DNA of 64,000 nucleotides from NCBI GenBank assembly GCA_905178155.1, contig CAJINV010000019.1, positions 182,965-246,964 on the forward strand, read 5' to 3'. The translations under genes and the position numbers were made by a program. The stretch is from Amoebophrya sp. A120 (taxonomy: Eukaryota > Sar > Dinophyceae > Syndiniales > Amoebophryaceae). Positions 1 through 13,632 of the stretch are shown in pieces. The notes under the pieces were generated by a model. It did not search any database. It was not told the DNA's origin and saw only the letters and a program-made list of their open reading frames with translations. Position 1 is the first letter of the stretch, and each line of letters begins with the position of its first letter.

Positions 1-100
1 AAATGCTGTTCCTAAGGTGGATCCGCATTACAAATTTCATTTCTCATGCTGAGGGAATTTGTAATGCATTTATACGAGTACGAGAGTTTTGCGCAGGATA
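1..100. mobile_element. Introner, family B, right end only
   Basis: Right terminus reads GCGCAGGATA at 91-100, preceded by the family B arm (TTATACGAGTACGA) and inner TTTGTAATGC. The left end lies outside the window. Its position downstream of the last visible GCN1 exon suggests that GCN1 continues leftwards. Confidence 0.75.
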
Positions 101-217
101 GTAAATTTCCATGCGTATACCGAACAACTTGAGTTCGTCACGCACACACAGCATGGCACATATATTTCAACGAGCACCTCCTTCACACGTATTGAAAAAG
201 ACATTGATTAATCTTAC

Positions 218-3200
218 TTGGCATCTCCGCGTTGGTCTCTTCAAAAAAGACCCTCAATAAAATCCCGCCCGCCGCACGCATCCTGCCCCGCTTCGAGGAT
301 AAGCACTGCCCCAACTCGCCCAATATGATGTTCGATCCCGTGCTCGTCACCTTCTGCAGCAATTTCCGCCCCGCCTCAACTGCGTCATCGATAAAGTCTG
401 CCTGGTCTTCGCTCGCCAAGGTTTCCAGAATTGGTTCTAACACGTCGGTGATATGGCGGTAAAACAAATGTTCGTCTTCCAACTTCGACAGGGTCGACAA
501 TCCGTACAATTGCGCCGCACTTTGCCACGGCGGCCCGGCTTTGGGTAGCGTTTCTAGAATCACCGGCAGAACCATGTTCGACTGCCGCTGCAGCAACTGT
601 TCCAGGCCGTCGAGACATCTCGTGTCGCCCTTGGACAAGCCCTTCAGCAAGCCAGTAATGATCGGATTCGTCGCGGAGGTTCCGACGGAAGAGTAGAGTA
701 ACGCCGCGACTTTCGAAGCGGCGTTGCGGACCGATTCGGAGTTGTCGCACAAAGCTTGTCTCACCGCGGGAACAAGCTCCGAAACGTAGTCGACGAGCAG
801 TTGGCGGGAGCAGTTGTTGATTAACTCTGTTAATCCAATACAGACACCCTCGCGGACCTGTAGACGAGGTTGATTTTATGTTCATTTTAATATGCGTGAT
901 GTTACTGTTTTCAGTGAAGCTCCTGTAGCTGCGCACGATACATAGCACTGTGAAGATTGTGTGCATGCATAAGTAAGACCTGTTTTCATCATCAGACTGT
1001 GTGATTCTTTGTAAGTACGTCGTCACTGAAGTTTATTCGGGAGTAGACCAGCCGCACCTGAAAAAGACCCAGCGGAGAACCCCTCCGACGGATCAACTTC
1101 GTGGTACAAGACTGGAAAAATCTCGAATTATCAGCATCTACTATCCAGGATCTGCTTCTGTCATCATGATGGTTCATCTCTTGTACCACTGCGGTGGTCA
1201 TCTGTGATCATGTGTGTACGGCACCGTGAATTAGAATTATCTCCCATGTTGAACAAGATGCTAAACCTAAAACGCGCATCATCAACAACACAAGTAAAAA
1301 TACCAATTCCGTGCTTCCGTCTGTCGTCAGTGCTTTGAAGAAGATCGGCATGAGTTCTGGCAACACTCTGTCGCCCAACTTCCCCACCAATTCTCCCACG
1401 CACCGACTTGCGCACACCTGTTTCTCCTTCGAAGCGGAGGCAAGCAAGTGGATCAGTCTTCGCATTAGAATCGGCAGTAACTCCCGGACGCACCGCGGCG
1501 TGTTCTGCACGAGTTGCTTCCAAGCCGACGTGGCCGCGTGCTTCACCGCACCAGACTCGTCGGATCGGACAATGTACAGGGAGGACAACACGTAAGCGCG
1601 ACGCTCCGGGGGCATTACCTGATTGTTTTTGATCATCATGATATCGTGGGTTCACGCAAGACAAATCTTCGACGTTTCGAACGTCGGGCGCCGATAAAGC
1701 TGTGATGCACACAATTACGCATGACAAGAAGCAAATGTCATGCCAAAACTGCATCCGAAGCTATAGCCCTTAAGTACCTCCGCGCTCATGAGATCCACGT
1801 TATTCGTATTCATCCGGTTCGCCTTCAGCACTGACTCAATCACGTTCATCAGCAGCAGCACGGACGCGTGGCGTATCCTGTAGTCCACCTCAAACAGCCC
1901 CTCCTCCAAAGGTGGCAAAATCAGCGCCGTGTAGGTCGCGCCAAACTGCTTGCAAATACTGCTCGCCGCGCGGAACGCGACATCCCGCACCGTTTGGTAC
2001 TCTTCCTGCATACCGCGCAGTAAGCCATCCAGCGCCCGTTGGAACCACTTCTCGAACGACTTCCCGCCCATCGTCAGGGGCAAGTAGACGAACAAGCCCA
2101 GGTACCCCTCCTTCACCTCTGGTGGGGTGTTTGGCGCCGCGGCAGTTTCTAACAAATCGGGTAAGAAAGCGTCGACTCGGTTGGCCCCGAGTGCCATCAA
2201 TACTTCCGACAAGCCGTGCGCCGCACCGGACCGTTCCACGGGGGATTCCTTGGATTTCAGCATGGTGAATAACCATGGAAGCAAATCGCCGAGTAATTCC
2301 TCCGGCAGACCCTGGGCGAGGGTGCCGAAGGCTTTGGCGGAGGTGGCGCGGACGTCCGGGATGGGGTCCACGAGGGTGATTTTTAGGGCTGGGAGGAGAA
2401 CCGGTAAGTGCGGTTGAATGTCCTTGGGCTCCTTGATAAGGAGAACCATGGAACCGATGATTTGGGCACCTGGAGGTGTGATAAAATTTATTTTTTTTTG
2501 AGCAGAGCCGTTTGTTCCAAATGCAAGAAGTGTTGATGCCCCCGCCCTGAAAAACAATCATCAACATCAAATTGCTGCAAGTCGCAACAATCAATGGACG
2601 AAGTACTTGGTTGTGCAGACTATTTTCAGAACAGCGGAGAAATGTTGTCAACAAACTGCAACTTCCGAAAAGTCCCAATTCAGTTCTGTTGAGCTTGAAT
2701 AGATGAGAAGTCATCATTCTCTTGTGTACTTTGTTTCCATCGATCTCATGCACAACCAATGAGAACCAAGCGCAGTCGGTGATGCTGATGCGTAAAGCGC
2801 AAAAATATAAACGTACCTTTCCTCTTCATTTCCGCACTTCTCTCGCGCAGGGCCCGCAAGACCAGTGGACACAGCAAAGCCAGCGACGGCGCGTCCACGT
2901 TGTGCACGAAACTGGTCGTCAGCAAGGAATCCAGCGCTTTTCTCGTGCTGTTCTCCGTCACGGTGGAGAGACAGGTCAATAACTGCGGCGCTAATTGCCG
3001 GATCTCCGGATTCGAGATCACTTGTCCCACGCGCTCCATCGCGAGTTTAGCCGCGTCTTTGACCTTGGCGTGCGTGTCGTTCACCACTTCCGCGAGGACT
3101 GGCACCACCTTGGGTAAAGACACCGCGAGCTGCTTCGGCGCACCTTGCACCATCGAGGCCAGCATTTCGATAGACGCCAGCTTCGTGCGCCACTGCTTGT

Positions 3201-6200
3201 CATCGATACCTAGAGTGAATATATGTGAAATTTTGATTTTTGTTGATCATGCCAAGAACATCAATTCTACGATGAACGGACACGAGTTTGCGATTTTTGT
3301 GCTGATCTTCATGCATATTTACATGGAATCGATCTGTATCTGATCTATGAAAAACTCAAAAAAAATCACTCCTCAGCCAGTTGTAACACGTAGTTGTACC
3401 TTCCAGCAAATGCGGCAGCACCAATTTGACTCCGTGCGCGCTCAAATTTCCCATAATCGCCTTGGCCGTCGACTGCGTCGCGGTCCGCACAATCGGCGCG
3501 GAATCCGCAAAAGCCTTCAACAAGATCGGCAATGTCGCGATCACATAGGGTTCAAACAACCGTCCGAGAGATCGCGTCAACCCCTCCAGGCACATGATCG
3601 CTCCCTGCTTCGCCTGGGAGTTTGACTGCTTGCCGTTAACGATCTGCTCGATCTTGCTCATAATGTCGAATTGCTTCAAGGTCTGGATCGACAACCCCTT
3701 GACCACCGCCCCAAGCGCCAACGCCGCGCCTCTTCTGACTGTCTCAACCTTATCGGTAAACGCGACGTCGAGCAGATCCAATAACTTCGATTCAATTGTC
3801 GACTTCGAGTCCAACGGGATATCGGGGTCGGAAGTCAGTTTCGCGTTCTTCTCCACTTGCAATTGCATCTTGATCAAGGGCGGCAGAACCTTCACGACGG
3901 CGAGTTGCATATGGATTGCAAATAGGTCTGGGTCTGGACTTGTAATGCTAAAAGTGAATGATAGACGCATTGCGATACGCAGCTATGCATGACAATTAAT
4001 TTGGCTGCCATGTCCTACGTATTCCGCATGGCAAACTTCGTTTTTGCATGACAGGTAAGAGGACTTTTTCGTGCCTATGCAACACAGATTCTCGAGTCAT
4101 ACCAAACAAGCATGACAAACTTGCACTCTTCCAGACCCAGACAATTTTGCATTTGATATTGCACCGAGTTGGACGATTTCGCGTCCAAACACTGGGTGAA
4201 TAACCTCGGTAAAATCGCCCTCGTGCTGTCCGAATTTGGGTTCAAAAACTTTCCCAGCGCGCCGGAAAAGACCGCGGACCCAAGTTGCGATCCCTCAGGA
4301 GTAATTGCCGCGATTTCCAACTCATCGACAATTTTCGCGAGTTTCTCCCCCTGTGATTCCCCCAACACCTCGATCAACGCGGTTCCCGACGCGATCAAAA
4401 GCTCCCGGAGGTCGCCGAAAAGTTGGATGGCCGGGTCGATTTCTTCCAGTTCGGGAGAAGATTTGTTTTCGTCCTTTTTGTCGTCCTTCTTCACAGACCG
4501 AACGTCTTCGATGGTAGATTTCTCCTTGACTTCCAAATCCTGCAAGCGGTCGTCGTGTAAAGCCACGTGCAGTAAGAATCGTAAGAAATCCTCCCCCGTC
4601 GTCCCGTCCGCAATGCTCGCGGGTGGAAGTTGCACGAGGTTGTTGTGAGACAAGATGTGTTTGAACAGCAAAACCAACCCGTATTTCGCGGTCCAGTATT
4701 GCTTGCGGTTGATCTCATCTAACTCCTCGATCTCCTTCTCCAGAGCGGACTTCGGCGCGTTGCTCCCGGTCAAAAACTTTTTCGCCTCGACCGCGGCCTT
4801 CTTGTCTTCCGCGAGTTTGTCCTTTTTGAGTTTCAAATTCAAATAGAACTCTTGCTGTTTCAGGATTTCGCTGGTATACGCTTGTTTCAAAATGTCGAAT
4901 GCATTCCGCACGTAGTCCTCATTCGTCTCGAGCGGTCGGCCCGTTTTGCACAAGGACTTGGCTTGGGTGTTAATTCTGTACTGCTTCTCTTGCACCAGTT
5001 CCAACAGTTTCAGCATCGCCAGCCCGCCGAGCTTCTGGATCTCCCGGGCTTCGACGATGGGGGCGGGGAGGATTCCCTTGATGATTTCCAGCAGGTCGGG
5101 AAGAACTGTCGTAGTTGCGTCAAGACTGTCGGTCAACCCGAACGATTCGTAAATTTCCGCGGCAAGGGACTGGTCGGATGAACTTGGGTTATTTTTACCA
5201 TCTGTATTCCCGTTTCGCATTCCGTCGTCTTCATCGTGGTTGTCGTTTCCAGCTGCACTTCCTCCCCCACTTCCAGCGCTTTCACAGAGCCCGATCAGCA
5301 AAACCGCGTGGAACGCTTGCCTCGCGGTAGTCGTCTTCATTACGTAATAGTTCTGCAGCAACGCCGCGATACCGGGGAGCAAAACTACCTTCCGTGCTTT
5401 CTCACTGCACTGCAGATACATCCTTGCTAGCTTCTTGCACTCCTTTTCCGTCGCCACTAACCGCTTGCAGATCACCTCCAGTGTGTCCTTGCAGTTCATC
5501 GCAATGCGGGGTAGTTTATAGATGCAGGAGAACAGCCCTTCAAGCAGGTTCATCCGGATCTCGGTCGTCAACAGCGTCAGTTGCGTTTCCGACACAATCG
5601 ACAACTGCCGCGCTAGGATTTGCAATGCGAGCGAGCAGAGAGACTCAGATTTACTGTCCGCCTCTTGCAGAATCTGGATCAAGACAGGGACGAGGAACGA
5701 AAACCCGCCGGCGGTCAGTGGATTTTCGTGACTCACGCCGTGGAGAAGTGTGAGGAGCTGGGATTGCTGCCGATCGTTGCTGTTTTCGCTACCTTCTTGC
5801 TCGTTCTCAGCAGTCGTGTTTTCATTCAGCAACTCTTCGCTTGTACTATCTCCTTCTCCCACAGCAGAGACTATCGCCGATCTGATGTCCACCAACGGCA
5901 GCGGCTTCACGTGCTTACATTTCACGTCCCGCGCGATCTCGTTTCGCGCGACGAGTTGCAGGATATCCGGTAGTATCAAATGCAAAAATGTCTGGGTCTG
6001 GAAGAATGCATGTTTGTCATGCTTGTCTGGCATGACTCTTAAATCTGTCATGCACGTTACCCACGCGCCCCATTTTTCTGTGACGCAGAAACGTCGTTTG
6101 TCATGCGGAATAGGCAACACCTAGAAGCTCAGAAACTTGTCATGCTGAGCCAGCACTTGTGGCCTCATCATGAGACGCCACCCAGCATCACAAGTTTCCA

Positions 6201-9200
6201 GACCCAGACATTTTTACATTTGATAGGTAGCAGACATCTTGTACTGATCACCTGCTTCGGCACCACGGATTGGCATCAAACGCAAAAATGTCTGGGTCTG
6301 GAAGAATGCAAATTTGTAATGCTCGTCTGGCATGACTCTTAAATCTGTCATGCACATTACCAAAGACCCCCACTTTTCTGTCATGCAGAAACGTAGTTTG
6401 TCATGCAGAATAGGCAACACCTAGAAGCTCAGAAACTTGTCATGCTGCGCCAGCACTTGTGGCCTCTTCATGATACGCCACCCAGCATCACAAGTTTCCA
6501 GACCCAGACATTTTTACAATTCATAATTGGACGAAGGAGCGGATCCGCGCGACGGTGGATAACGCGGTCAGTGGGGAACCTAACAGAATCACCAAAGAGG
6601 GTAAAAGCTCCGGCACGTGCTTTTCCAACAGAGAAATGGTCCCCCCGCTAGAAGTATTAAATGTAAAAATGTCTGGGTCTGGAAACTTGTGATGCTGGGC
6701 GGCGTCTCATGATGAGGCCACAAATGGTGGCTCAGCATGACAAGTTTCTGAGCTTCTAGTCGTGTTGCCTATTCTGCATGACAAACTGCGTTTCTGCATC
6801 ACAGAAAAAAAGAGCTCCTGGGTGCCGTGCATGACAGATTTAAGAATCATGCCAGACAAGCATGACAAACATCAATTCTTCCAGACCCAGACATTTTTAC
6901 AGTTGATAAGAAGTTGTCTGGGACTTTTGTGGGATGAAACTGAAGGAAGAAAACATATCCTGTGCAAAAGTATCGTACTCGTAGTAATTGCAGTTATGCA
7001 TTACAAACCTCTTTCTCATAGGCAAATCCGCATTACAAATTTAATTTGTAACGCTGGGCCAATTTGTATTTCAATTTATACTAGTACGATACTTTTGCAT
7101 TTCATAAAACAAGTCGAGCAGCAACTCCGCCTCCTGAATCGTGTAGCGCATCCTTTGTCTCAGTTGCAGCTGCTCCAATAACTTCATCTCATTCTGCTCT
7201 TCTTTTGAAAGCGCGCCTTTATTCTTCAACATGGTCGTCCCAGGTCCTGCCGCTGCCGCCTTCGCGGGTGCCGCTTTGGCTTTCGCTTTCGACTTTGGGG
7301 CTGCGGCAGATTTATTTCCTCCTGTCGCACCAGCCTTTGCGGTCGTCTTCGGAGCCGCTGCTGCAACTGAAACTACAGCCGGAGCTGCGTCGAGATCCGC
7401 TGATTTGATTTTCGCCTGTGTATGGACTGCAAAAGTATCGTACTCGTATAAATGCGTGACAAATTTCCTCAGCATGAGAAATAAAATTTGTAATGCAGAT
7501 TTGCATTGGGAACAAGATTTGTAACGCATGACTTGCATTTATACGAGTACGATACTTTTGCACAGGATACTGTGCAAGCCCAAGCGAATCTTCGGCGGAA
7601 TTATACTCGGAGTGAAACACCTCAGATTCGTTATTGAGAGGAAAAATCCCCCCTCCCCATATTGAAAAGGTATGTTTCCAAAAATTTGTGTTGCGGATTT
7701 GAGGTCAAAAATCACATCTGTCTTGCAAGAAGACAAGGGCAGAAGCTTCCGCCCCATTATGGAAGCGATTTGTCATGCTGTCTGGCCTAAAGGGGGGCCG
7801 TTTCTCATGCTGAACTACTAGACCCATACGCCCCTACCTAGTCTGGGGATCTGGCCGCAGTGCCTCTGTGCAATACAAAGCTGATTTGTGGCCACAAATC
7901 AGCATCACAAATTTCCGTTTTGATATGGGGAGAGGGGATTTTTCATTTTGATATTCGTCCTGGAAAAAGATCGCAATCGCGTCGGATTTGCTATCGAGGT
8001 TGATTCTGTCGCTGACTTGCTTCATCTTTAACTTCACCTGAGTCATCAAAGACTCCAAATGGTTTCTCGCCGACGGCTTGTACAGCGACGTGATCGCCCG
8101 GACCGCGCCGATTCTGAGCGGATTTTGCTGGAGAAAATTCATCATCTCAGAAGAGCTCCAATCCAGTTCTTCAGACGCGAGCGCGAGCGCCTGTAACCGC
8201 GGGAAGCAACTGTCAAAAAACACATCCGGGCTTTTGATGTTCGATTGGTTCAGTTTCTCTTCCACCAATTTCGTCACCAGCTGCCTCCCACCGATCAAAT
8301 GCAAAAATGTCTGGGTCTGGAAAATTTCTAGACCTGTCATGCATATTTTCCATGAGCCGTGATGTCTGTGATGCATGCCGTAGCATCACAGATTTTCAGA
8401 GCGCTTTGCGATACCTCTACCGCATGAGAAATGCCGTCTCCGCGTAGCACAAACTGGAGCCCTCTTGCTGGTCATGCAGTACAAATTTTTTCAGAATCCA
8501 GAGACAGCATTACATGTTTAGAATGTTCCAGACCCAGACATATTTACATTTGATACCACCGTTCCTCGGGCAAATCGCGGGGTGGAAAGCCAGTGCGAGG
8601 AGACACGCAGTCACATCCGGGAATTCTGCGGTGAAAGGGAGGCAGGCGGACAAAAGGTCTAAAACAATCGCGCGGAGAACAATGTCGGTTTGCGGGATGG
8701 AATTATTTCCCTCCTCGGGAGAAGATATCGAGCTAAAACTTCCTGCTCCGGTCGAAAGACTTGCATTTTTTCCATCCCCGCTTGACGCGGCCGTAGTACT
8801 ACTAGAAGTCGAACCAATCGAACTGGTGGGGAAAAGCGCGAAGTCCTTTCTTCCCAAAACTCTTTTGAACCCATACGACTCGTTCAGAATCGTCGTCCCG
8901 CGCAATTTCCCGTTCTCGAAGTGTTTCTGCCCGCCGAGAACTTGGGAATTTTTCTCCGAGGAAGTCTGCAACATGTGGTGAAATATTTGCACCAAACTGG
9001 TGGTGAAGTGATGGAAAAGCAAATCCAAGTCCGGCTTGCACGCGGGACTGATGGTTTTATCCTTCTCCGAAACCGCTGCGGACTTGACGAGTTTTTCTAA
9101 CAACGTTTTGAAAAACGGAACAGAATCCGAATTCGCGAACTGCGCGTTATTTCCGGCGTAGCTGCTGGACAATACAGCGAGAAATTGTTTCAAAACCGGG

Positions 9201-12200
9201 TTGGTTTTCATGTCGAGAAGTTTCTGCAAACTCTGCGGTTTCAGCACCGGTTTCTCGGAATCGACGACGATGTAGCCCTATCAAATGCAAAAATGTCTGG
9301 GTCTGCTGGAAGGTTGTAACTTGTGATGCTGTCTTTGGAAGGTAAAAAAAATCTGTATTGCATGACCGGCAAGAGGAGTTCAGTTTGCGCTACGCGGAGT
9401 GGGCGTTTCTCATGCGGAATACGCATCAGAGGGCCCTTTAAAAATCTGCGATGCTAGGTCATGCATTACAGGCCTCATGGGCTATGAAAAATAAGCATGA
9501 CAAATCTCAGAATCTTCCAGACCCAGACATTTTTGCGCTTGATAAGCCCTCTTCCGTCTCCGTACAGCTGGACGTTTCCAACGACGCGGCGGTCGGCTCG
9601 ATGAAGAGCTGCAAAGAGGTATTGTGAGGAAAAATGTCCCCACTCTAGAGTCAAGATGGAAAATCTGCTAGACAAATCAAACAGCTTTCGCTGTTTCGCA
9701 TGACAATTTTGCCCTCAAAATAGTGTGATCCTGGTTCGCTAGTTCAGCAGCATCACAGATCTAGGTCTAGCATATCATGCTGGTTCTAGCATCACAAACT
9801 CAAAAAGACGACTAGTAAATGCCTCTTATGGGGCTTCGCATAAGAAACTTTTTTGGCTGGCATTGCAGATTTGCATGACAACTCTGGGGTGGGGACGTTT
9901 TTACTCAGCATAAGAGGATTGCTTCGTCAACGTGAGGGGGAACCTGGTCGCGAGATCGAGCTTGCTTTCCACCACAGCCGTTTCCAGCACCGCGGAAAAA
10001 GCGGCGCACCAGAGGTCCTGGGGTGCGATGGTGTTGTTCAGTTTGAAGTTTTCCGGGTTCAGGAAAAAAGACTCCGTCGCATCGGTGAAGAGGGCAAGTT
10101 GCTCTTTCTTCCAGTCCTTTTTCAAGTTCACGGCAGCCTCAAGCGGCAACGCGAATACCAACGCGGAAAGCATCCCGGAACGGAGCGCGACCTTCAGAGT
10201 GGCGGACCACAGGGTTGCGTTGATGATGATGTTTTCCTTCACCCAATCTTGAAAGGGAGACAGATCGTAGAGAATGGAGGTCTGCTTTTCTTGGGTACTA
10301 CTAGTTGTGCCGTTGTTTTTACTCCGTTTCGCGACCATCTCCGCTGGGGATATTGATGTTGGTCTACCTGTTTTTACAACTACCAATCCATTCACGCAGG
10401 CGGCCTTAATTGTGTCCTTCTTCTCGTTTGCTAGAACCTTCTTGATCACGTCCAAGACTGGTTGTGTCACCTGTTTTCGCTTGTCAAGAGAGCTGCTATC
10501 GGATTTGTCACCGAAGACGACCAAGTTCGCCAAGTTCACGATCAAGCCGCAATTTTTGATCGCCAACAGCCTCAAATCTTCGCTCATGCCCGGGCCGGTG
10601 GCTTCTTTCAGAAGCAGGCTGGTGGAGGTGGTGGCGCCGTTGACGAGAAGGGACTTGAAAGTGGTGACTTTTTCCAGGAACATGGTGTTGAAACAGGATA
10701 CAAGAAGTTGTGCCTGATGTAGTTGTTGTTCCTTATTTTGCTGTTCCTGTACATCACCGCCTGAACTACAAGCAGTCATTTTATACAGCACGCTCCCGAT
10801 CATCTTGGCCAGCATCTTGCTCCCCATCGTCAGCGCCGCAATCTTGTCCTGCGCCGGCGCGGTGTTTTTCGTGGTGAGGAGGGTGAAAACGTGATCGAGA
10901 ACGGCGGAGGTTCTAGGAAAGGTCGCTTTGTCCTCCTTCGCATCAGCCAGTGTTGCTTGTTCCGCGACCGCTTCGGACACTCGGGTACAGAATTCCCGCT
11001 GCTTCACGTGCAGCGAATGGGAGGTCGTGAGGAACTCGGAAAGCGTTTTGACGAATTCTTCTGACACTGACGTGCCTTTATTCGCGTTTTCATGCAAGTG
11101 GAACAACAATTCACACCCGCAAATTTCCATTAATCGCATGATGCAGCCCCCCGCCGTCTCCGGCTGCCTCTTCAGCATTCTGTTGCAGGTTTGCAGTAGC
11201 TTCTGGATTTCACCTGCTGGTTTGGAAGAAACAAGTTGCGCTTTCAACATGCTGCATACCCCGTCGACAACAGCGGGGTAAGAAGTGGCTGTGCTGGTGG
11301 TTTTCGCTTCTTCGAGCAGCTGTTTCTGGAGAAAGTCGCAGACCGGCTCGATGAAGTTATTCGTAGTGGTATTATCGCGACTCGTCAACAGCCCACCGAG
11401 CACCGCCGCGCCTGAAACCGCCTGCAAGGATCCTGCTGCGCTTATCAAAAGGAAAACTCCCCCCTCCCCATATCAAGAAAGAGCTTCTAACGCAGGATCT
11501 GCGTACACAAATCAGATTTGTCTTGCTGGAGAGGAACGCAGGCCCTTCCTAGGCCTAAGTCGAGCGGTTTTGGCCTAGGCGTCTAGCACGAGAAACGTCC
11601 ACGCTGTAGGCCCATGAGCATCACAAACCGCCTGCACAATGCTGCGGAGCTTGTGGAGTTGCCTTCTTGCAAGACAAAGGTGATTTGTGACCTCAAATCA
11701 GCAACACAAATTTTGGTGGAGCCATGCCTTTTCGATATGGGGAGAGGGAGTTTTTCCTTTCAATAGCGGTCGTGGTCGCCGCGAGCGCGTTTTTTCCGAT
11801 CACCGCAAAGCCGGCCTCGATAACTTTCTTCTGCGAAAAAAATTTCTCCTGGACCACCTTCCACTTCTTCTTCCACCTTCCCGTGGAGGTTCCGGCCTTG
11901 TTGGACAAACAGTACCGCATGAACAGTTGCAGGACTTTGGATAATCGGTTGGAGTCGATCTTTTCGACCACAGAACAAGAAGTCGCTGATGTGGCTGAAC
12001 TTCTACCCGCGATCATTTTCGTCAACATGTACAGGCCCAACACCAACGTCCTGCAGTCCCTTCCCACCTTGATCAATCGGTCCAAGAAGCAGTTGACACT
12101 CGTTTCGTTCGGAGGTAATATCCTCGCAATCTTGTCCACGAGCAGATACTGCAAATTCCGGGAATCAGAGCTCGCTCTCGGCAGAGCAGCCGCGGTGAAA

Positions 12201-12484
12201 TCCAGAAGCGCATCCTGCAGCGCTTTGGAGATGGTGTGTTGTTCTTGCGATAATTTGGCGTTTACTTTCGGGCATGTTATCAGCTTCGCGTACAGCACGC
12301 TATCACTGACGTTGTCCCCCCCGACAACTTGCTCGGCATCCTCGCCGCTGTTCGGTGCACCCTCGGCGAGGAACTTTTTCAAATTGGTTAAGGCCTTGCC
12401 GGTGGTGGCGCCCTGGACGGCGAGGGTTGCGGCTTGGAGCAGCGCGATCCTCGCACTGTCGTCTTCTAGAGTGATGCCGTCCAT
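218..12484 (-). CDS. GCN1: GCN1-like translational regulator, HEAT-repeat protein (3' end outside window)
   Basis: GCN1 binds ribosomes, and with GCN20 activates the eIF2-alpha kinase GCN2 on stalled or collided ribosomes in the cytosol. About 2750 residues are visible. The most diagnostic blocks are HEAT repeats near 1778-2469 (DLLPWLFTML, ERSGAAHGLSEVL, GLFEVDYRIRHASVLLL) and 1304-1618 (ERRAYVLSSLYIVRSD, then a NTPRCVRELLPIL block). Exons, 5' to 3': 12484-11766, 11442-9913, 9619-9545, 9278-8556, 8292-7954, 7631-7570, 7420-7107, 6955-6909, 6654-6526, 6273-6226, 5973-4159, 3909-3400, 3209-2817, 2469-1778, 1618-1304, 857-218. Eleven introners split the 5' part. The last five junctions inside the window are ordinary GT-AG introns. 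The start at 12484 is the first ATG of the open frame; an upstream exon to 12614 is possible but does not keep phase with a GT-AG intron. A 27-nt exon at 127-101 may follow. The N-terminal part looks longer than in yeast or human GCN1 (about 2670 residues in total). Confidence 0.9.
3910..4158. mobile_element. Introner, family A
   Basis: Divergent left end TATGGATTGC with GGTCTGGGTCTGG; right end CATTTGATA-like. Exact target duplication TTGCA. Splits GCN1 coding sequence. Confidence 0.85.
5974..6225. mobile_element. Introner, family A (subtype A1)
   Basis: Ends TATCAAATG / CATTTGATA; exact duplication GGTAG. Interior nearly identical to 6274-6525, 36186-36441, 37102-37355, 43297-43548 and 48876-49133. 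In GCN1. Confidence 0.92.
6274..6525. mobile_element. Introner, family A (subtype A1)
   Basis: Ends CATCAAACG / CAATTCATA; exact duplication ATTGG. Lies only 48 bp from the sister copy at 5974-6225 and is nearly identical inside. In GCN1. Confidence 0.92.
6655..6908. mobile_element. Introner, family A (subtype A1, opposite orientation)
   Basis: Exact duplication AGAAG. The interior is the reverse complement of the two preceding copies, so this subtype inserts in both orientations. In GCN1. Confidence 0.92.
6956..7106. mobile_element. Introner, family B
   Basis: Ends TATCCTGTGCAAAAG / CTTTTGCATTTCATA; exact duplication AAACA. In GCN1, after a 47-nt exon. Confidence 0.9.
7421..7569. mobile_element. 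Introner, family B
   Basis: Ends TATGGACTGCAAAAG / CTTTTGCACAGGATA; exact duplication CTGTG. In GCN1. Confidence 0.9.
7632..7953. mobile_element. Introner, family D
   Basis: Ends TATTGAGAGGAAAAATCCCC / GGGGATTTTTCATTTTGATA; exact duplication TTCGT. In GCN1. Confidence 0.9.
8293..8555. mobile_element. Introner, family A
   Basis: Left end begins GATC instead of TATC; right end CATTTGATA. Exact duplication CCACC. Removing element plus one repeat joins GCN1 in frame. Confidence 0.9.
9279..9544. mobile_element. Introner, family A
   Basis: Exact duplication AGCCC in GCN1. The left arm reads GTCTGGGTCTGC before the inner region. Confidence 0.9.
9620..9912. mobile_element. Introner, family C (divergent)
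   Basis: Ends TATTGTGAGGAAAAATGTCC / GGGGACGTTTTTACTCAGCATA-type arm; exact duplication AGAGG. In GCN1. Confidence 0.88.
11443..11765. mobile_element. Introner, family D
   Basis: Ends TATCAAAAGG / CCTTTCAATA; flanks GCGCT and GCGGT differ at one base. Between the first two GCN1 exons. Confidence 0.87.
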
Positions 12485-13632
12485 GGTTGGTTTTGTATGC
12501 AGGAAATTCAGTCGCCGGTTGTACCTTCTGTGGTGGAGGAGGAGTACGAGAATAAGTTAAGGCTTCTTTGGCGGTAAATGCTACTGAGAAGGGTCGTGGC
12601 ACAGAAACAAGCAACTACTACTCATGGGACTTCCTTGTTTCCAGTCGATCACTACTAGGTGCGGAACTAATTCGGAACGATAGGGGTCACCTTCGCTAAA
12701 GGCATGCTTTCAATATCAATTATCATGTTTGTTTGTCGCTTTGGCATGATGGATGTGAAACATGTTGTGCGTACAGGTATATTTCTATGCTACGGCGGAA
12801 CCGCTGAAAAAAATGAATTGGTTTTTGTTTTGTATATTCGGTCTGAAGCCGCGTCAAATTCCAAATACGAGGTAGGTTTGTTTTTGTTTTTATATTCAGA
12901 TCGGTCAGAGAATTTCGTTGCGCCAGATGTAGAAAGATCACGACGAAAGAGTAGGGATCGGAAGATTACGCATAGCGCGCCGATGTCAACATGTACGTAT
13001 CAATCTGAACTGCATCATCCTGGTACGCGAGGGCAAGATAACTAGTGTGTGAAAAGGATCTGAACAAACCAATTATTTCCACGCATTCGGAAGTAGATCT
13101 TTCAAGGAGGAGCCTAGTGTGTCTACGAGAGCATGATGAACATCCTTGAACAATGTAATGGATTCAGTTGTTCTAGTTGCATGGAACGCAATGGCTGAGC
13201 ACCTTTTCCCAGCACACAGTGATGTAGTAGAATGGTCATGTCAAGGTGAAGGACGTGATCGATATCATCAAATTCTTGAAATAGGTTTGGAAGTTATAAT
13301 GTTAAGGAACTGTTCTTAGCCCGGACAAAAGTTGCAAATTTCAACTTCTTCGCGACCACCTGGTGCTGCTGGCAAGGTACCTGATAGATGATTCCACTCA
13401 GTTTGATTTTTCGTGAGGACCCATTCGAAAATACAGAGTTTCTGACGCAAGAAGAAAACGAGATAGATAATCTTTTCCTGTGGGGTCGACAGAGATAAAT
13501 CGAATTATTAAGGCATGAAAGCGCATGGAAGTAAGGGGCACGCAAGGAGTTCACAGCAGCCGAGGCGGATCATCAAATTTGCGTATGTTGAGTCAATGTA
13601 CTTACATCTCGTCCTCGTTCCGTCCTCATCTT
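12485..13632. other. Intergenic region upstream of GCN1
   Basis: Holds the 5' flank of GCN1 and a short open stretch to 12614 that could be GCN1 leader or an extra exon. No introner termini and no convincing second gene seen. Confidence 0.5.

Noticed and set aside
1912-2268. Plus-strand ORFs opposite GCN1 (for example 1912-2268 and 5394-5753)
   Set aside because: They are shadows of the GC-biased minus-strand coding frame and have no recognisable domain.
12525-12614. Upstream exon giving GCN1 a start at 12614
   Set aside because: Donor at 12524 is plausible but the nearest AG acceptor does not keep phase with the known frame; kept only as a possibility.
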